Of a DNA stretch of 64,000 nt, positions 54,976 through 63,886 are shown piece by piece. Origin of the DNA: Arthrobacter sp. MYb213 (lineage in GTDB: Bacteria > Actinomycetota > Actinomycetes > Actinomycetales > Micrococcaceae); the NCBI RefSeq assembly GCF_002979915.1, contig NZ_PCQA01000001.1, forward strand, positions 310,001 to 374,000. The letters run 5' to 3'. Both the position numbers and the translations under genes were made by a program. A model generated the notes under the pieces. It saw nothing but the letters and a program-made list of their open reading frames with translations. It was not told the DNA's origin and did no database searches. How positions within the stretch are numbered: the stretch's first letter is position 1; each line of letters opens with the position of its first letter.

Positions 54976-55441
54976 TATTGCGTTCGGCGTCGACGTGGGT
55001 CTGGCCCGCGTCGGCGTCGCCGTGTCCGATCCCTCCGGAATCCTCGCCACCCCGGTGATGACACTGCGCAGGGACCTGAAGAAAAACTCTGATCGACGCA
55101 TGTTATTACGCATGATCGTTGACCGGGGGGTCTCAGAGGTATTCATCGGTGAACCGAAATCACTGGCTGGAAACTCAACCGAATCCACAAAAATGGCGCG
55201 TGACTACGCGATTGCCTTGGCGGAAGAGGCAAATGAGGCTAATATCGAGGTTGGAATTTTTTTGGTTGATGAACGTTTGAGCACGGTTAGTGCCCATCGT
55301 TCATTGCATGCCTCAGGTCGTCGCATGCAAGATCACCGCCAGGTCGTTGACCAGGTGGCAGCCGTCGAAATCCTGCAACAAGTGCTTGAAATGCGTCGCA
55401 ACTCCGTGCGTGTGCAAGCCAGCCGTATCGTGTTGAAATAA
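54968..55441 (+). CDS. ruvX: Putative pre-16S rRNA nuclease/Holliday junction resolvase YqgF
   Basis: A 157-residue RNase H-like protein. It begins MANIAFGVDVGLARVGVAVSD, which contains the first catalytic Asp. VFIGEPKSLAGNSTEST is the family loop, and FLVDERLSTVSA the D-E-R-x-S/T-T motif. In bacteria YqgF trims 16S rRNA 5' ends and has been proposed as a resolvase. The frame extends to TTG 54962, but the ATG at 54968, within the alaS stop (ATGGCTAA), is right. It is coupled to alaS. Confidence 0.94.
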   Translation: MANIAFGVDVGLARVGVAVSDPSGILATPVMTLRRDLKKNSDRRMLLRMIVDRGVSEVFIGEPKSLAGNSTESTKMARDYAIALAEEANEANIEVGIFLVDERLSTVSAHRSLHASGRRMQDHRQVVDQVAAVEILQQVLEMRRNSVRVQASRIVLK

Positions 55442-55474
55442 CGGCGCGACGCGAGAAACCACTTGGGAGAATTA

Positions 55475-56824
55475 ATGCGAGATGAAGCCCGCCGCAAACG
55501 GCAGCGTGAAACCCACTCCGAGCTTTACGCACGTTTTGCTGCCGGGCAACGCTCGGTTTTACCCGATGCATCCAGCCCTGAGCTGACCGGTGGGGGAGTC
55601 TATCTTGATGCCGCCGCTGGCGCGCCAGAGCATGCTCCACTTCAATCTGCACCAGTGGCACAGGATTTCTCGCAGTCCGAACCCGAGTATCTCGACGAGA
55701 CCGGCACGCAGCAGGCGTTGCGTGCCGGCTCGGCGGGCACCGGCGGCAAGGCGCGCAAAAAACGTAGCAAACGCCGCCGTAACCTGGTGATGCTGGCAAC
55801 TTTCCTCATTTTTGCCCTGGTGGTTGCCGGATCTTTCTACTTCATTCGATCGCTGTACAAGCAGTTTAATCCCGATGATTACCCAGGCCCCGGCGGCCAA
55901 ACGGTGGAATTCACCGTGGAAGACGGGTGGGGTCCGGCACTGATTTCGCGCAAACTCGACGACCTTGACGTCGTGGCCAGCGACAAACTGTTCATGTCGG
56001 CCATCGACAATTCGGATGCCAAAAGCAAACTCATCCACCCCGGCACCTACCTGCTCAAAACGCAGATGCCTGCCGCTGCGGCCGCCGACGAGTTAATCGA
56101 CAAACGACCAGACAAGGTCTTCTACATCGGGCTGAAGGCAAATATGCGCCTAAGCGCTACCTTGGAAGAGATTGCCAAGGGGTCGGGCCTGAAACTTGAA
56201 AGCCTTCGTAAACTGGCTGATCAACCAGAAAAGTTTGGGCTACCCAAGGAATCACCAAACCTTGAAGGCTGGTTGCACCCCGGAGAATACCGTTTCCCGT
56301 TGGACACCAAGGCCAACGAGGTACTAACAACGATGGTTGACTCCACCAAAAAGGCGTTGACCGACGCCGGCGTGAGCGACCTCAGCGAAGGTTACCAGGC
56401 GCTGAAGATCGCCTCCATTTTGCAGGCCGAAGCCACCCCGAAGGATTACGAGGTCGTCTCCGGAGCCATCCGGAACCGGCTGGACCCAAGTAATAACGAA
56501 ACTCATGGCCTGCTGCAGACCGACTCCACCGTGATTTATGGGCTGAACCGCTACTCACTGCAGTTCACTAAGGCGGAGAAGAAAGACGCGGGCAACAAGT
56601 ACAACACCTACGTACACACCGGTCTGCCACCCACCCCGATCGGCTCCCCGGCCAGCTCAGCGATCAACGCCGCGGTGAACCCACAGGATAACGGCTTCTA
56701 CTATTGGGTCACCGTGAACACCCAAACCGGAGAGACGAAATTTGCCTCCACCTACGCCGAACATCAGGTCAACCACGCACAGTTCAGCGCCTGGTGTGAC
56801 GCAAACCCTGAGGTCTGCAAGTAA
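55475..56824 (+). CDS. mltG: Endolytic murein transglycosylase MltG
   Basis: A 449-residue membrane-bound lytic transglycosylase that cuts nascent glycan strands. The cytoplasmic N-terminus (~100 residues) is unusually long and ends with a basic stretch (GGKARKKRSKRRR). A membrane helix (about 104-126) is followed by a LysM-like part and the YceG domain. The catalytic region ASILQAEATPKDYEVVSGAI corresponds to A-S-I-V-E-K-E-x; the second Glu is kept and the first is Gln. DSTVIYGLNRY and SPASSAINAAVNP follow. The ATG at 55475, with GGGAGAA upstream, is chosen. aroE overlaps in TAATG. Confidence 0.94.
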   Translation: MRDEARRKRQRETHSELYARFAAGQRSVLPDASSPELTGGGVYLDAAAGAPEHAPLQSAPVAQDFSQSEPEYLDETGTQQALRAGSAGTGGKARKKRSKRRRNLVMLATFLIFALVVAGSFYFIRSLYKQFNPDDYPGPGGQTVEFTVEDGWGPALISRKLDDLDVVASDKLFMSAIDNSDAKSKLIHPGTYLLKTQMPAAAAADELIDKRPDKVFYIGLKANMRLSATLEEIAKGSGLKLESLRKLADQPEKFGLPKESPNLEGWLHPGEYRFPLDTKANEVLTTMVDSTKKALTDAGVSDLSEGYQALKIASILQAEATPKDYEVVSGAIRNRLDPSNNETHGLLQTDSTVIYGLNRYSLQFTKAEKKDAGNKYNTYVHTGLPPTPIGSPASSAINAAVNPQDNGFYYWVTVNTQTGETKFASTYAEHQVNHAQFSAWCDANPEVCK

Positions 56825-57651
56825 TGCGCGCGGCGGTACTCGGCCAGCCGATCAGCCATTCCAAGTCTCCGACCCTGCACCGGGCCGCCTATGCGTTGCT
56901 CGGCGCAGACATTGCCTACGAGGCGATTGAGCTAGCTCCGGGTGACGCCGGCGAATTCGCGCAACAGCTGCGTGTTAACCAGTGGGCCGGCTGCTCGGTG
57001 ACGATGCCGCTCAAAGATGTCTTCGTGCCCCTGATGGACGAGGTCTCGGACCGCGTGGCTCGGCTCGGCGCGCTGAACACCATTGTGGTGCGCAGCGACG
57101 GGCGACTCTTCGGCGAGAACACGGACGTTGATGGAATCGTGTTGGCCTTATCCGACGCGGGCGTGAAGCACAGTAACCAGGCCACCCTACTTGGCGCGGG
57201 AAATACCGCGTTGGCGGCTATTGAGGCCGCCGGTGAACTGGGCACTACCGAACTGAAGCTTGTAGTCCGTGATGCGGCCCGCGCGATCCGCGCCAGCCAC
57301 TTAGCCCAAGAGCTCGGAATGCGCGTAGAACTGCTTGAGGTCGACCAGCTCGTCGAGCACGGAATTACCGCCGATCCACTGGTGATCAGCACCTTGCCCC
57401 CGCGTGCGGCGGATAGTTGGGTGAATCAACTGGGCGCCGGAGACGGCGTGCTCTTGGACGTCGCCTATGACCCTTGGCCCAGCGCACTGGCACAAAACTG
57501 GACTGGAACGGTGATTTCCGGGCTTCACATGCTGGTGCATCAAGCGGTGGAACAAGCCCGATATTTCAGCGCTTTACCCTTCGACGGGCCAACCCGTGAA
57601 AACGTCACAAATGCGATGTATCACTCACTTGGGCTTCATCGACGCGGTTAA
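56824..57651 (+). CDS. aroE: Shikimate dehydrogenase
   Basis: A 275-residue NADP-dependent enzyme that reduces 3-dehydroshikimate. [20 protein letters not shown] binds shikimate, the catalytic Lys is in VTMPLKD, the Asp in GENTDVDGI, and the Rossmann turn is [12 protein letters not shown]. Its ATG is embedded in the mltG stop (TAATG). aroC follows 29 bp later. Confidence 0.95.
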   Translation: MRAAVLGQPISHSKSPTLHRAAYALLGADIAYEAIELAPGDAGEFAQQLRVNQWAGCSVTMPLKDVFVPLMDEVSDRVARLGALNTIVVRSDGRLFGENTDVDGIVLALSDAGVKHSNQATLLGAGNTALAAIEAAGELGTTELKLVVRDAARAIRASHLAQELGMRVELLEVDQLVEHGITADPLVISTLPPRAADSWVNQLGAGDGVLLDVAYDPWPSALAQNWTGTVISGLHMLVHQAVEQARYFSALPFDGPTRENVTNAMYHSLGLHRRG

Positions 57652-57680
57652 AGAAGCCATGTCATGGCAAAATAGAATCC

Positions 57681-58880
57681 ATGTTGCGTTGGTTGACGGC
57701 GGGCGAATCACACGGCCCGGCACTCGTTGGAATTCTTGAAGGCCTACCCGCCGGAGTCTCGGTGGACAGTGAAGTGGTGCGCGATGCGCTCGCTCGGCGA
57801 CGTCTTGGCTACGGCCGAGGCGCGCGAATGAAATTTGAAAAGGATCAGGTCAGCTTCCTCGGTGGCGTGCGCCACGGTAAAACCCAGGGTGGCCCGATCG
57901 CCATTGAAATCGGGAATACCGAATGGCCTAAGTGGGAACGCGTGATGAACGCGGACCCGGTAGACCTCGACGAACTGGCCTCGATGGCGCGTAACGCCCC
58001 ATTAACCCGGCCACGTCCGGGCCATGCCGACTTCACCGGCATGCAAAAATACGGGTTCGACGACGCCCGTCCGGTGCTCGAGCGCGCCAGCGCCCGAGAG
58101 ACCGCCGCCCGCGTCGCCCTCGGCTCGGTAGCCCAAGCGTTCCTCGCGGGCCTTGGCATCGAACTTGTTTCACACACCACCGCTATTGGTGCGATCGCCG
58201 CCCCGGTGGACGCACCGCTGCCAACCCTGGCCGACGTAGCTGCACTAGACGCCGATCCACTGCGTTGTTTCCACGGCGAAACCAGCGCGGCAATGGTTCT
58301 TGAGGTTGATGACGCGCATAAGGCGGGGGAGACCCTGGGCGGTGTGGTTGAGGTGCTCGCCTACAACCTGCCTCCGGGCATCGGCTCCTACGTACACTGG
58401 GATCGCCGCTTAGATTCACGTCTGGCCGGAGCCCTGATGGGGATCCAGGCCATCAAGGGTGTTGAAGTCGGCGACGGTTTCCTTACCGCAGCGCGTCGCG
58501 GCTCGGCCGCGCACGATGCAATTATCCCGGCCGAATCCGGCGGAATTAAGCGTGAGACCAATCGTGCCGGCGGCATCGAAGGCGGCATGTCCATCGGCGA
58601 GGTGCTGCGCGTACGCGCTGCCATGAAGCCGATCGCCACCGTGCCTCGCGCGCTAGCCACCATCGACACCGCCACCGGTGAAGAAACCACCGCGCACCAT
58701 CAGCGTTCGGACGTCTGTGCGGTTCCGGCCGCCGGTGTCGTCGCCGAGGCAATGGTCGCACTGGTCCTGGCGCAGTCGTTGCTAGAAAAGTTCGGCGGCG
58801 ACTCGCTGAATGAAACTAAGCGCAATATCGACAGCTACCTGGCGAATATTCCTAGCTCGCTGGGCTCGACCGGGGTCTAA
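57681..58880 (+). CDS. aroC: Chorismate synthase
   Basis: A 399-residue FMN-dependent enzyme that makes chorismate from EPSP. It begins [21 protein letters not shown] (signature 1). [27 protein letters not shown] and [11 protein letters not shown] are further conserved parts, and [17 protein letters not shown] the C-terminal signature. aroK abuts it with no gap. Confidence 0.97.
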   Translation: MLRWLTAGESHGPALVGILEGLPAGVSVDSEVVRDALARRRLGYGRGARMKFEKDQVSFLGGVRHGKTQGGPIAIEIGNTEWPKWERVMNADPVDLDELASMARNAPLTRPRPGHADFTGMQKYGFDDARPVLERASARETAARVALGSVAQAFLAGLGIELVSHTTAIGAIAAPVDAPLPTLADVAALDADPLRCFHGETSAAMVLEVDDAHKAGETLGGVVEVLAYNLPPGIGSYVHWDRRLDSRLAGALMGIQAIKGVEVGDGFLTAARRGSAAHDAIIPAESGGIKRETNRAGGIEGGMSIGEVLRVRAAMKPIATVPRALATIDTATGEETTAHHQRSDVCAVPAAGVVAEAMVALVLAQSLLEKFGGDSLNETKRNIDSYLANIPSSLGSTGV

Positions 58881-59375
58881 ATGATTTACCTGATTGGTCC
58901 GATGGCCAGCGGCAAGTCCACCGTGGGCAAGTCGCTGGCTAAGGCCTTGGGCACCAGCTTTGCCGATTCTGACGCGCATATTGTCGCCCAACATGGGTCG
59001 ATCGCACAGATTTTCGCCGAACACGACGAGGCTTACTTCCGTGACCTTGAGGTCGAGGCGCTGACACAACTGCGTGCAGGGGTGATCGCCACCGGTGGCG
59101 GCGCGGTATTGCGCGAAGAAAATCAACAGCTGTTGCGCGGCGGTACGGTCATCTATTTAGCGATGAATTTGGAGACCGCAAAGCGCCGCCTCGCGGGGGA
59201 TACGCACCGCCCACTGCTGGCTGGTGATCAAACCCTCACTACCTGGTCTCGGCTCTATGAGACTCGCAAAGAAATTTACAAAAACCTCGCTGATCTGACC
59301 TTACAGGTTGATAATTTGAGTCTCGCGCAACTCGTTGAGGCGATCGAGTCTCATGTGATTCACGCCACGAGATAG
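58881..59375 (+). CDS. aroK: Shikimate kinase
   Basis: A 164-residue P-loop kinase. Walker A is GPMASGKST (6-14), FADSDAHI holds the shikimate-binding Asp, YFRDLEVEAL the Arg, and ATGGGAVLREEN the G-G-G loop. RRLAGDTHRPLL is the lid. It starts directly after the aroC stop (TAAATG), so the two are coupled. aroB follows 62 bp later. Confidence 0.95.
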   Translation: MIYLIGPMASGKSTVGKSLAKALGTSFADSDAHIVAQHGSIAQIFAEHDEAYFRDLEVEALTQLRAGVIATGGGAVLREENQQLLRGGTVIYLAMNLETAKRRLAGDTHRPLLAGDQTLTTWSRLYETRKEIYKNLADLTLQVDNLSLAQLVEAIESHVIHATR

Positions 59376-59437
59376 CAAAACCTGCAACGCTCCCGCGTAG
59401 GCTGGATAGATCAGCACCATCAGGAGGAACGTCAAGG

Positions 59438-60529
59438 ATGCCACTCGCACCAACCACACTTCAGGTCACCGGAGCCACTGCGGCGGAGTCATATCCGGTG
59501 ATGGTCGGTAACGGCTTACTGGGAGAATTGCCCGCACTTTTGGGTCCGGCAGTTAAAAAGGTTCTGGTTATCCATCCTCGTGCCTTGCGCGCCACCGGTG
59601 ACGTCGTTCGCGACGATCTGGAAAAGGCCGGGCTCACCTCGCTGACCGCGGAAATTCCCGACGCTGAAGAAGGCAAGCACATTCAGGTTGCCTCCTTCTG
59701 TTGGGAAGTACTGGGCAAGAACGACTTCACCCGCAGTGACGCAATTGTCGCCGTGGGCGGCGGAGCGGTCACCGACCTCGCAGGCTTCGTGGCTGCCACC
59801 TGGCTGCGCGGAGTGAAGGTTATCCACGTGCCAACCTCGCTGTTGGCTATGGTCGACGCCGCCGTGGGCGGCAAAACCGGTATCAACACCGCCGAGGGTA
59901 AAAACCTCGTCGGATCCTTCCACCCTCCGGCCGGCGTACTGGCTGACCTCGACGCGCTAGCGACCCTGCCTAAGCACGAGCTGGTCACCGGCCTAGCCGA
60001 GGCAGTGAAGTGCGGGTTCATCGCCGATGAGCGCATCTTGGAACTGATCGAAGAAGATCCCGAAGATGCGATCCGCGCCGACAGTGACCGGCTACGCGAA
60101 ATTATCGAACGCACCATCGCGGTGAAGGTTGAGGTGGTTTCGCGCGACCTGAAGGAAGCGGGGGACCGCGAGTTCCTGAACTACGGCCACACCCTGGCCC
60201 ACGCGATCGAACTATCCGAGCGCTACAACATGCGTCACGGCGCGGCAGTGTCCATCGGACTGTGCTTCGCCGCAGAGCTGGGCCGCTCCGTGGGGCACAC
60301 CCCCGACGCGGTCACCGATCGGCACTTCAGCATCCTGAAGTCCTTGGGCCTGCCGACCAGCTACCGCAACGACAAGTGGATGGCGTTGCTAGACGGCATG
60401 AAGCGCGATAAGAAGACCCGTGGCGATCAACTACGTTTTGTAGTGCTCGACGCCATCGGTAAACCACGTATTTACGAGGTGCCGGATAACTCGCTGTTAT
60501 TCGCCGCCTACCAGGAAATCGGAGAGTAA
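59438..60529 (+). CDS. aroB: 3-dehydroquinate synthase
   Basis: A 363-residue NAD- and zinc-dependent enzyme that closes the ring of DAHP. VAVGGGAVTDLAGFVAATWLRG is the NAD-binding loop, PTSLLAMVDAAVGGKTGIN the active-site segment, and the zinc ligands are expected at Glu in ITGLAEAVKC-type and His in NYGHTLAHAIE. A strong AGGAGGA precedes the ATG. A small gene follows 2 bp later. The aro set here (E, C, K, B) lacks aroG, aroD/aroQ and aroA. Confidence 0.96.
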   Translation: MPLAPTTLQVTGATAAESYPVMVGNGLLGELPALLGPAVKKVLVIHPRALRATGDVVRDDLEKAGLTSLTAEIPDAEEGKHIQVASFCWEVLGKNDFTRSDAIVAVGGGAVTDLAGFVAATWLRGVKVIHVPTSLLAMVDAAVGGKTGINTAEGKNLVGSFHPPAGVLADLDALATLPKHELVTGLAEAVKCGFIADERILELIEEDPEDAIRADSDRLREIIERTIAVKVEVVSRDLKEAGDREFLNYGHTLAHAIELSERYNMRHGAAVSIGLCFAAELGRSVGHTPDAVTDRHFSILKSLGLPTSYRNDKWMALLDGMKRDKKTRGDQLRFVVLDAIGKPRIYEVPDNSLLFAAYQEIGE

Positions 60530-60531
60530 GC

Positions 60532-61062
60532 ATGAGCGAGTTCACCGCATACGCCATTGACGTCGCATCGGTAAACCACGAAGGCGTGGGAACCTCCATC
60601 GACGGCGTACTAATCGACCCGAACACGCTGCGCCCTTTCATCAACGATGAGCAGGCCGCCGATCGTTCGATGGCCAACGGCACGCCTACCGACCAAGTGG
60701 TGATCCACATGGCTCGTGGCGAGCTCGCGCTGGCCGGTAATCTGATTGCCGAATCACGTTTTGAAGACCCCACCAATGCGCACTTACGCGTGCTGGACAC
60801 CGAATTGACCCGTTTACAAGGTGATTTCGATCGCGCTATCAACCGCTTGCGCAAGCTGGTGGATGAATTTTCGGGCACCTACTACGAGCCTCTGATGCAG
60901 CACCACCTGGGCATGTCATTCTTTGCAAAAGGTGACTACAAGGCAGCAGTGACCCGGTTCCGCACCGCATTGGAGCAGCGTGAGCAGATGGGTTCTTCGC
61001 AGCATTTGCTCAACGCGTCGGCCGGTTGTTTACGACTGGCCGAGGAACGTGCACAAAATTAG
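60532..61062 (+). CDS. TPR-like hypothetical protein
   Basis: A 176-residue soluble helical protein. The second half has tetratricopeptide-like repeats: FDRAINRLRKLVDEFSGTYY, then HHLGMSFFAKGDYKAAVTRF (close to the TPR consensus with G-x-x-x-x-A) and NASAGCLRLAEERA. The N-terminal ~50 residues (VASVNHEGVGTSIDGVLIDP) are not recognised. It sits 2 bp after aroB. TPR proteins mediate protein-protein contacts, and no partner is evident. Confidence 0.75.
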   Translation: MSEFTAYAIDVASVNHEGVGTSIDGVLIDPNTLRPFINDEQAADRSMANGTPTDQVVIHMARGELALAGNLIAESRFEDPTNAHLRVLDTELTRLQGDFDRAINRLRKLVDEFSGTYYEPLMQHHLGMSFFAKGDYKAAVTRFRTALEQREQMGSSQHLLNASAGCLRLAEERAQN

Positions 61063-61145
61063 TCATTAGCGCGGTTTGCTATAGTGATAAATGGATTTTT
61101 GATAATGCCGGTGTATGCCGGCAAAAAATAGAGGATTGAGGACCC

Positions 61146-61706
61146 GTGGCGGATACAACTGACATCAAAAATGGTCAGGTCATCAAGATTGACGGCCAGC
61201 TTTTTACCATCATCGACTTCCAGCACGTTAAGCCAGGCAAGGGCGGCGCTTTCGTCCGTACCAAGATGCGCAACGTGATGTCCGGAAAGGTCTTGGATAA
61301 GACCTACAACGCCGGCACCAAAATTGAGCTGGCCACCGTTGACCGCCGCGATTACCAGTACCTCTACCAGGACGGTGAAGACTACGTCTTCATGAACCTG
61401 GAAGATTACGACCAGATCACCGTTTCCGGAGTTACCGTTGGCGACGCAGCAGGTTACCTGTTGGAGAACCAGGAACTGACCATCGCAATGTACGACGGCA
61501 GCCCACTGTACCTGGAACTGCCAGCATCGGTCGTTCTGGAAATCACCTACACCGAGCCGGGCCTACAGGGCGACCGCTCCTCGGCTGGCACCAAGAACGC
61601 AACCTTGGAGACCGGTCTGGAAATCCAGGTTCCACTGTTCGTTGAGCAGAACACCAAGGTGAAGGTTGATACCCGCACCGGCGATTACCTGGGACGTGTC
61701 TCCTAG
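61146..61706 (+). CDS. efp: Elongation factor P
   Basis: A 186-residue three-domain factor that rescues ribosomes stalled at polyproline. Domain I carries the tip loop [15 protein letters not shown], where the loop Lys lies between the two Gly, as in Bacillus, and differs from the Pro-containing loop of several other actinobacteria. Domains II and III are OB folds ([16 protein letters not shown]-type segments and [14 protein letters not shown] at the end). The start is GTG 61146 with GAGGA upstream. nusB overlaps in TAGTG. Confidence 0.97.
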   Translation: MADTTDIKNGQVIKIDGQLFTIIDFQHVKPGKGGAFVRTKMRNVMSGKVLDKTYNAGTKIELATVDRRDYQYLYQDGEDYVFMNLEDYDQITVSGVTVGDAAGYLLENQELTIAMYDGSPLYLELPASVVLEITYTEPGLQGDRSSAGTKNATLETGLEIQVPLFVEQNTKVKVDTRTGDYLGRVS

Positions 61707-62116
61707 TGAGGGCTCGCGCTAAGGCGCGACGTCGTGCACTTGAGTTTCTGTTTGAAGCCGAGGCCCGCGACGTTGATGCGCTTAGTGTAGCGATCGGCCG
61801 CCGCGACAATTCTGACATCGTACTTAACGAGTACTCGTTGACGATCCTTGAAGGCGTTATGGCCCACCTGGACCGCATCGACGAGGTCCTTGAGAGCTAC
61901 GTCAAGGGCTGGACCATCGAGCGTATGCCAGGCGTTGACCGCATGGCGCTGCGTATCGGTGTCTGGGAAATCCTGTACAACGACGACGTTCCGGACGCGG
62001 TTGCCGTGGCCGAGGCGGTTGTGAACGTACGTGAACTATCCACCGACGAATCTCCAGAATTCGTCAACGGTGTGCTCGGACGCATTCAGAGCGTCAAGGA
62101 CACCCTGATCGACTAA
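61706..62116 (+). CDS. nusB: Transcription antitermination protein NusB
   Basis: A 136-residue all-helical factor that with NusE (S10) binds boxA RNA in rRNA leaders. It begins RAKARRRALEFLFEAEARDVD (the basic RNA-binding helix). VDRMALRIGVWEILYNDDVP and NVRELSTDESPEFVNGVLGRI are the family core. Its GTG overlaps the efp stop. A bidirectional terminator follows. Confidence 0.95.
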   Translation: MRARAKARRRALEFLFEAEARDVDALSVAIGRRDNSDIVLNEYSLTILEGVMAHLDRIDEVLESYVKGWTIERMPGVDRMALRIGVWEILYNDDVPDAVAVAEAVVNVRELSTDESPEFVNGVLGRIQSVKDTLID

Positions 62117-62134
62117 TCCTCGACTTCATAATCT

Positions 62135-62171
62135 ACCGAGAGCCGGAACCTGCTGGGTTCCGGCTCTCGGT
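62135..62171. terminator. Bidirectional terminator, nusB / methyltransferase
   Basis: A perfect 16-bp stem: ACCGAGAGCCGGAACC (62135-62150) with GGTTCCGGCTCTCGGT (62156-62171), loop TGCTG. It lies between converging genes. Confidence 0.95.
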
Positions 62172-62184
62172 ATTTAAGCCGGGC

Positions 62185-62886
62185 TTACCCGGCGCGCAGC
62201 ACGAAGAAGACGAAACTCAAAAACGCGTCACGATCCTTTAAATTCTCCGGGATTAGCTCATCGGGCGCGTCCTTGGAGTAGGGCGGCTCGCTGATCAGCT
62301 CGATGCTGAACCCGGCCTGCGCAAAAGCATCGGACATCGCATGCAGCGGTCGGTGCCAGTAGCTCAGGCTGCCTGGCTGACCGTTAAATTCGAGTTCATC
62401 GGTGTACTTCGTGGTTTTAAAGTACTGGACACCCTGATGAGTGAGCGGGTAGAGCAGTGGGTGGTTCACCGACATCAGTAGCCGCCCGCCAGGCTTAAGC
62501 ACCCGGCGCATCTCGGTCAGCGAGGGTCCCCAGTCTTGCAAATAGTGGAACACCAATGATGCGCAGGCATCGTCAAAAGTGTTCTCCGCGTAGGGCAGTG
62601 GTGCACCAAGGTCAGCGCGTTGCAGATCGACTTGGTCGCCGAGCCTGCGTCGGGCAATATCGAGCATGGCTTCACTAGCATCAAAGCCGTCAACCGTGGC
62701 CCCACGCCGGACCAATTCTTCGATGAGCACCCCACCGCCGCAGCCGACATCAAGAATTGTTTTGCCGCGCACTTGCCCGGCGAGCTTCAGCATCGCCGGG
62801 CGTTCATAGTAGGCGTTGAGCAGGCTGGTTTCATTTTCGGCGTTGTACACCTTAGCGAAAGTGTCGTAGTTAGTGTCTTGACTCAT
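62185..62886 (-). CDS. Class I SAM-dependent methyltransferase
   Basis: A 233-residue Rossmann methyltransferase of UbiE/Methyltransf_11 type. Motif I is ILDVGCGGGVLIEEL, motif II DGFDASEAMLDIA (acidic residue at the strand end), motif post-II LGAPLPYAENTFD, and motif III RVLKPGGRLLMSVNHP. The substrate is not predictable. It is monocistronic and divergent from the pyr operon. Length is normal. Confidence 0.88.
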   Translation of the reverse strand: MSQDTNYDTFAKVYNAENETSLLNAYYERPAMLKLAGQVRGKTILDVGCGGGVLIEELVRRGATVDGFDASEAMLDIARRRLGDQVDLQRADLGAPLPYAENTFDDACASLVFHYLQDWGPSLTEMRRVLKPGGRLLMSVNHPLLYPLTHQGVQYFKTTKYTDELEFNGQPGSLSYWHRPLHAMSDAFAQAGFSIELISEPPYSKDAPDELIPENLKDRDAFLSFVFFVLRAG

Positions 62887-63270
62887 TGGTGAAACCGGTC
62901 CATTCCTCGCAGGTCGCTGAATTTTTCAGGCTAACAGCCATGCCGGTGAGTCAGCTTCGAAGATCTTGCCGGTCAGCTGATAGTTCTTTGTTAGTTTGGG
63001 TTTTGTTACGCCGGTGTGTGTCGCTCGTGAACGACAAACCTTGAGGAGCTACATCACACTCTGCGGTCCTCTCTGCCCCTGCCGGTGTGCTCAAAGCGAC
63101 AGGAATATGCTCATCGAGCACGACAAAGAGCGCGAATTAGCGCACTTTGTCGTGGATCATTGCGGCGCGAACCGTGCGCTGTGAAAGAAGTCATAGGCTA
63201 TTCACGGGTATGCATAGGTTTCCGCTAGGGAATGATGGGCGGATCGTGATAATTTGAACTAGCAATATTC
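62887..63270. other. Gene-free region upstream of pyrR with a large hairpin
   Basis: No confident gene is seen. CACGACAAAGAGCGC (63119-63133) pairs with GCGCACTTTGTCGTG (63140-63154) with one mismatch around GAATTA, a strong hairpin without a T-run. A 62-codon frame (62996-63184) runs through it and ends in HDKERELAHFVVDHCG, which mostly reflects the palindrome. The hairpin could terminate upstream transcription or be part of a leader. Confidence 0.4.
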
Positions 63271-63306
63271 CTTTAAATCCCGTCCCGTGAGGCGGAGAAG
63301 GGAGAG
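63271..63306 (+). promoter_or_regulatory. PyrR-binding RNA element in the pyrR leader
   Basis: CTTTAAATCC (63271-63280) is followed by CGTCCCGTGAGGCGGAGAAG (63281-63300), which contains the PyrR-recognition sequence T-C-C-x-G-T-G-A-G-G-C. The ribosome binding region GGGAGAGG (63300-63306) lies right beside it and the ATG of pyrR at 63317. In mycobacteria PyrR binds such an element and blocks translation. No antiterminator/terminator pair follows, so translational control is the likely mode. Confidence 0.75.
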
Positions 63307-63316
63307 GTGCACACCG

Positions 63317-63886
63317 ATGAATGAAAATTCACAGCACGATGTGGCTCGCACGGTTTTGACCGGCGAAGACATCGAACGTGTACTGACCCGTGTGGCCTTC
63401 GAAATTATCGAAGCCAACAAGGGCACCGAAGATCTGGTGCTGCTAGGCATTCCGAGTCGCGGTTATCCGCTGGCCCAACGACTAGCCGAACGCATCGCCG
63501 CTTCGACGCCGAACCAGCTAGACCCCGCGTCGTTGGTCGGACAGCTAGACATCACCATGTACCGTGACGATCTGCGTCACTCCACCACCCGCACCCCGGC
63601 GCCTACGCGCCTGCCTGCAGGTGGTATCGACGGCAAGGTGGTCGTACTGGTGGACGATGTACTTTATTCCGGTCGCACCATTCGCGCCGCGTTGGACGCG
63701 CTCTCGGACTGGGGACGGCCACGCATTGTGCGTCTGGCCGTACTTATTGATCGCGGGCACCGCGAGCTGCCGATTCGTGCGGACCATGTAGGCAAGAACC
63801 TGCCCACCGCAAAAAGCGAAAAGGTGCGTGTACACCTGGCCGAAATCGACGGAAGCAACGAAGTGATCATCGAGGCCAGCGCATGA
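63317..63886 (+). CDS. pyrR: Bifunctional pyr operon regulator/uracil phosphoribosyltransferase PyrR
   Basis: A 189-residue PRTase-fold RNA-binding regulator. [20 protein letters not shown] is the N-terminal part, DITMYRDDL the substrate loop, and [20 protein letters not shown] the PRPP-binding motif. [21 protein letters not shown] completes the family pattern. It senses UMP/UTP and represses the pyr genes. The frame is open to 63287, but the ATG at 63317 gives [10 protein letters not shown] and lies after the PyrR-binding site. Its stop overlaps pyrB by 4 nt (ATGA). Confidence 0.96.
   Translation: MNENSQHDVARTVLTGEDIERVLTRVAFEIIEANKGTEDLVLLGIPSRGYPLAQRLAERIAASTPNQLDPASLVGQLDITMYRDDLRHSTTRTPAPTRLPAGGIDGKVVVLVDDVLYSGRTIRAALDALSDWGRPRIVRLAVLIDRGHRELPIRADHVGKNLPTAKSEKVRVHLAEIDGSNEVIIEASA

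Noticed and set aside
62996-63184. A 62-codon open frame upstream of pyrR
   Set aside because: Its most protein-like part is produced by the 63119-63154 hairpin, and no ribosome binding site was seen.
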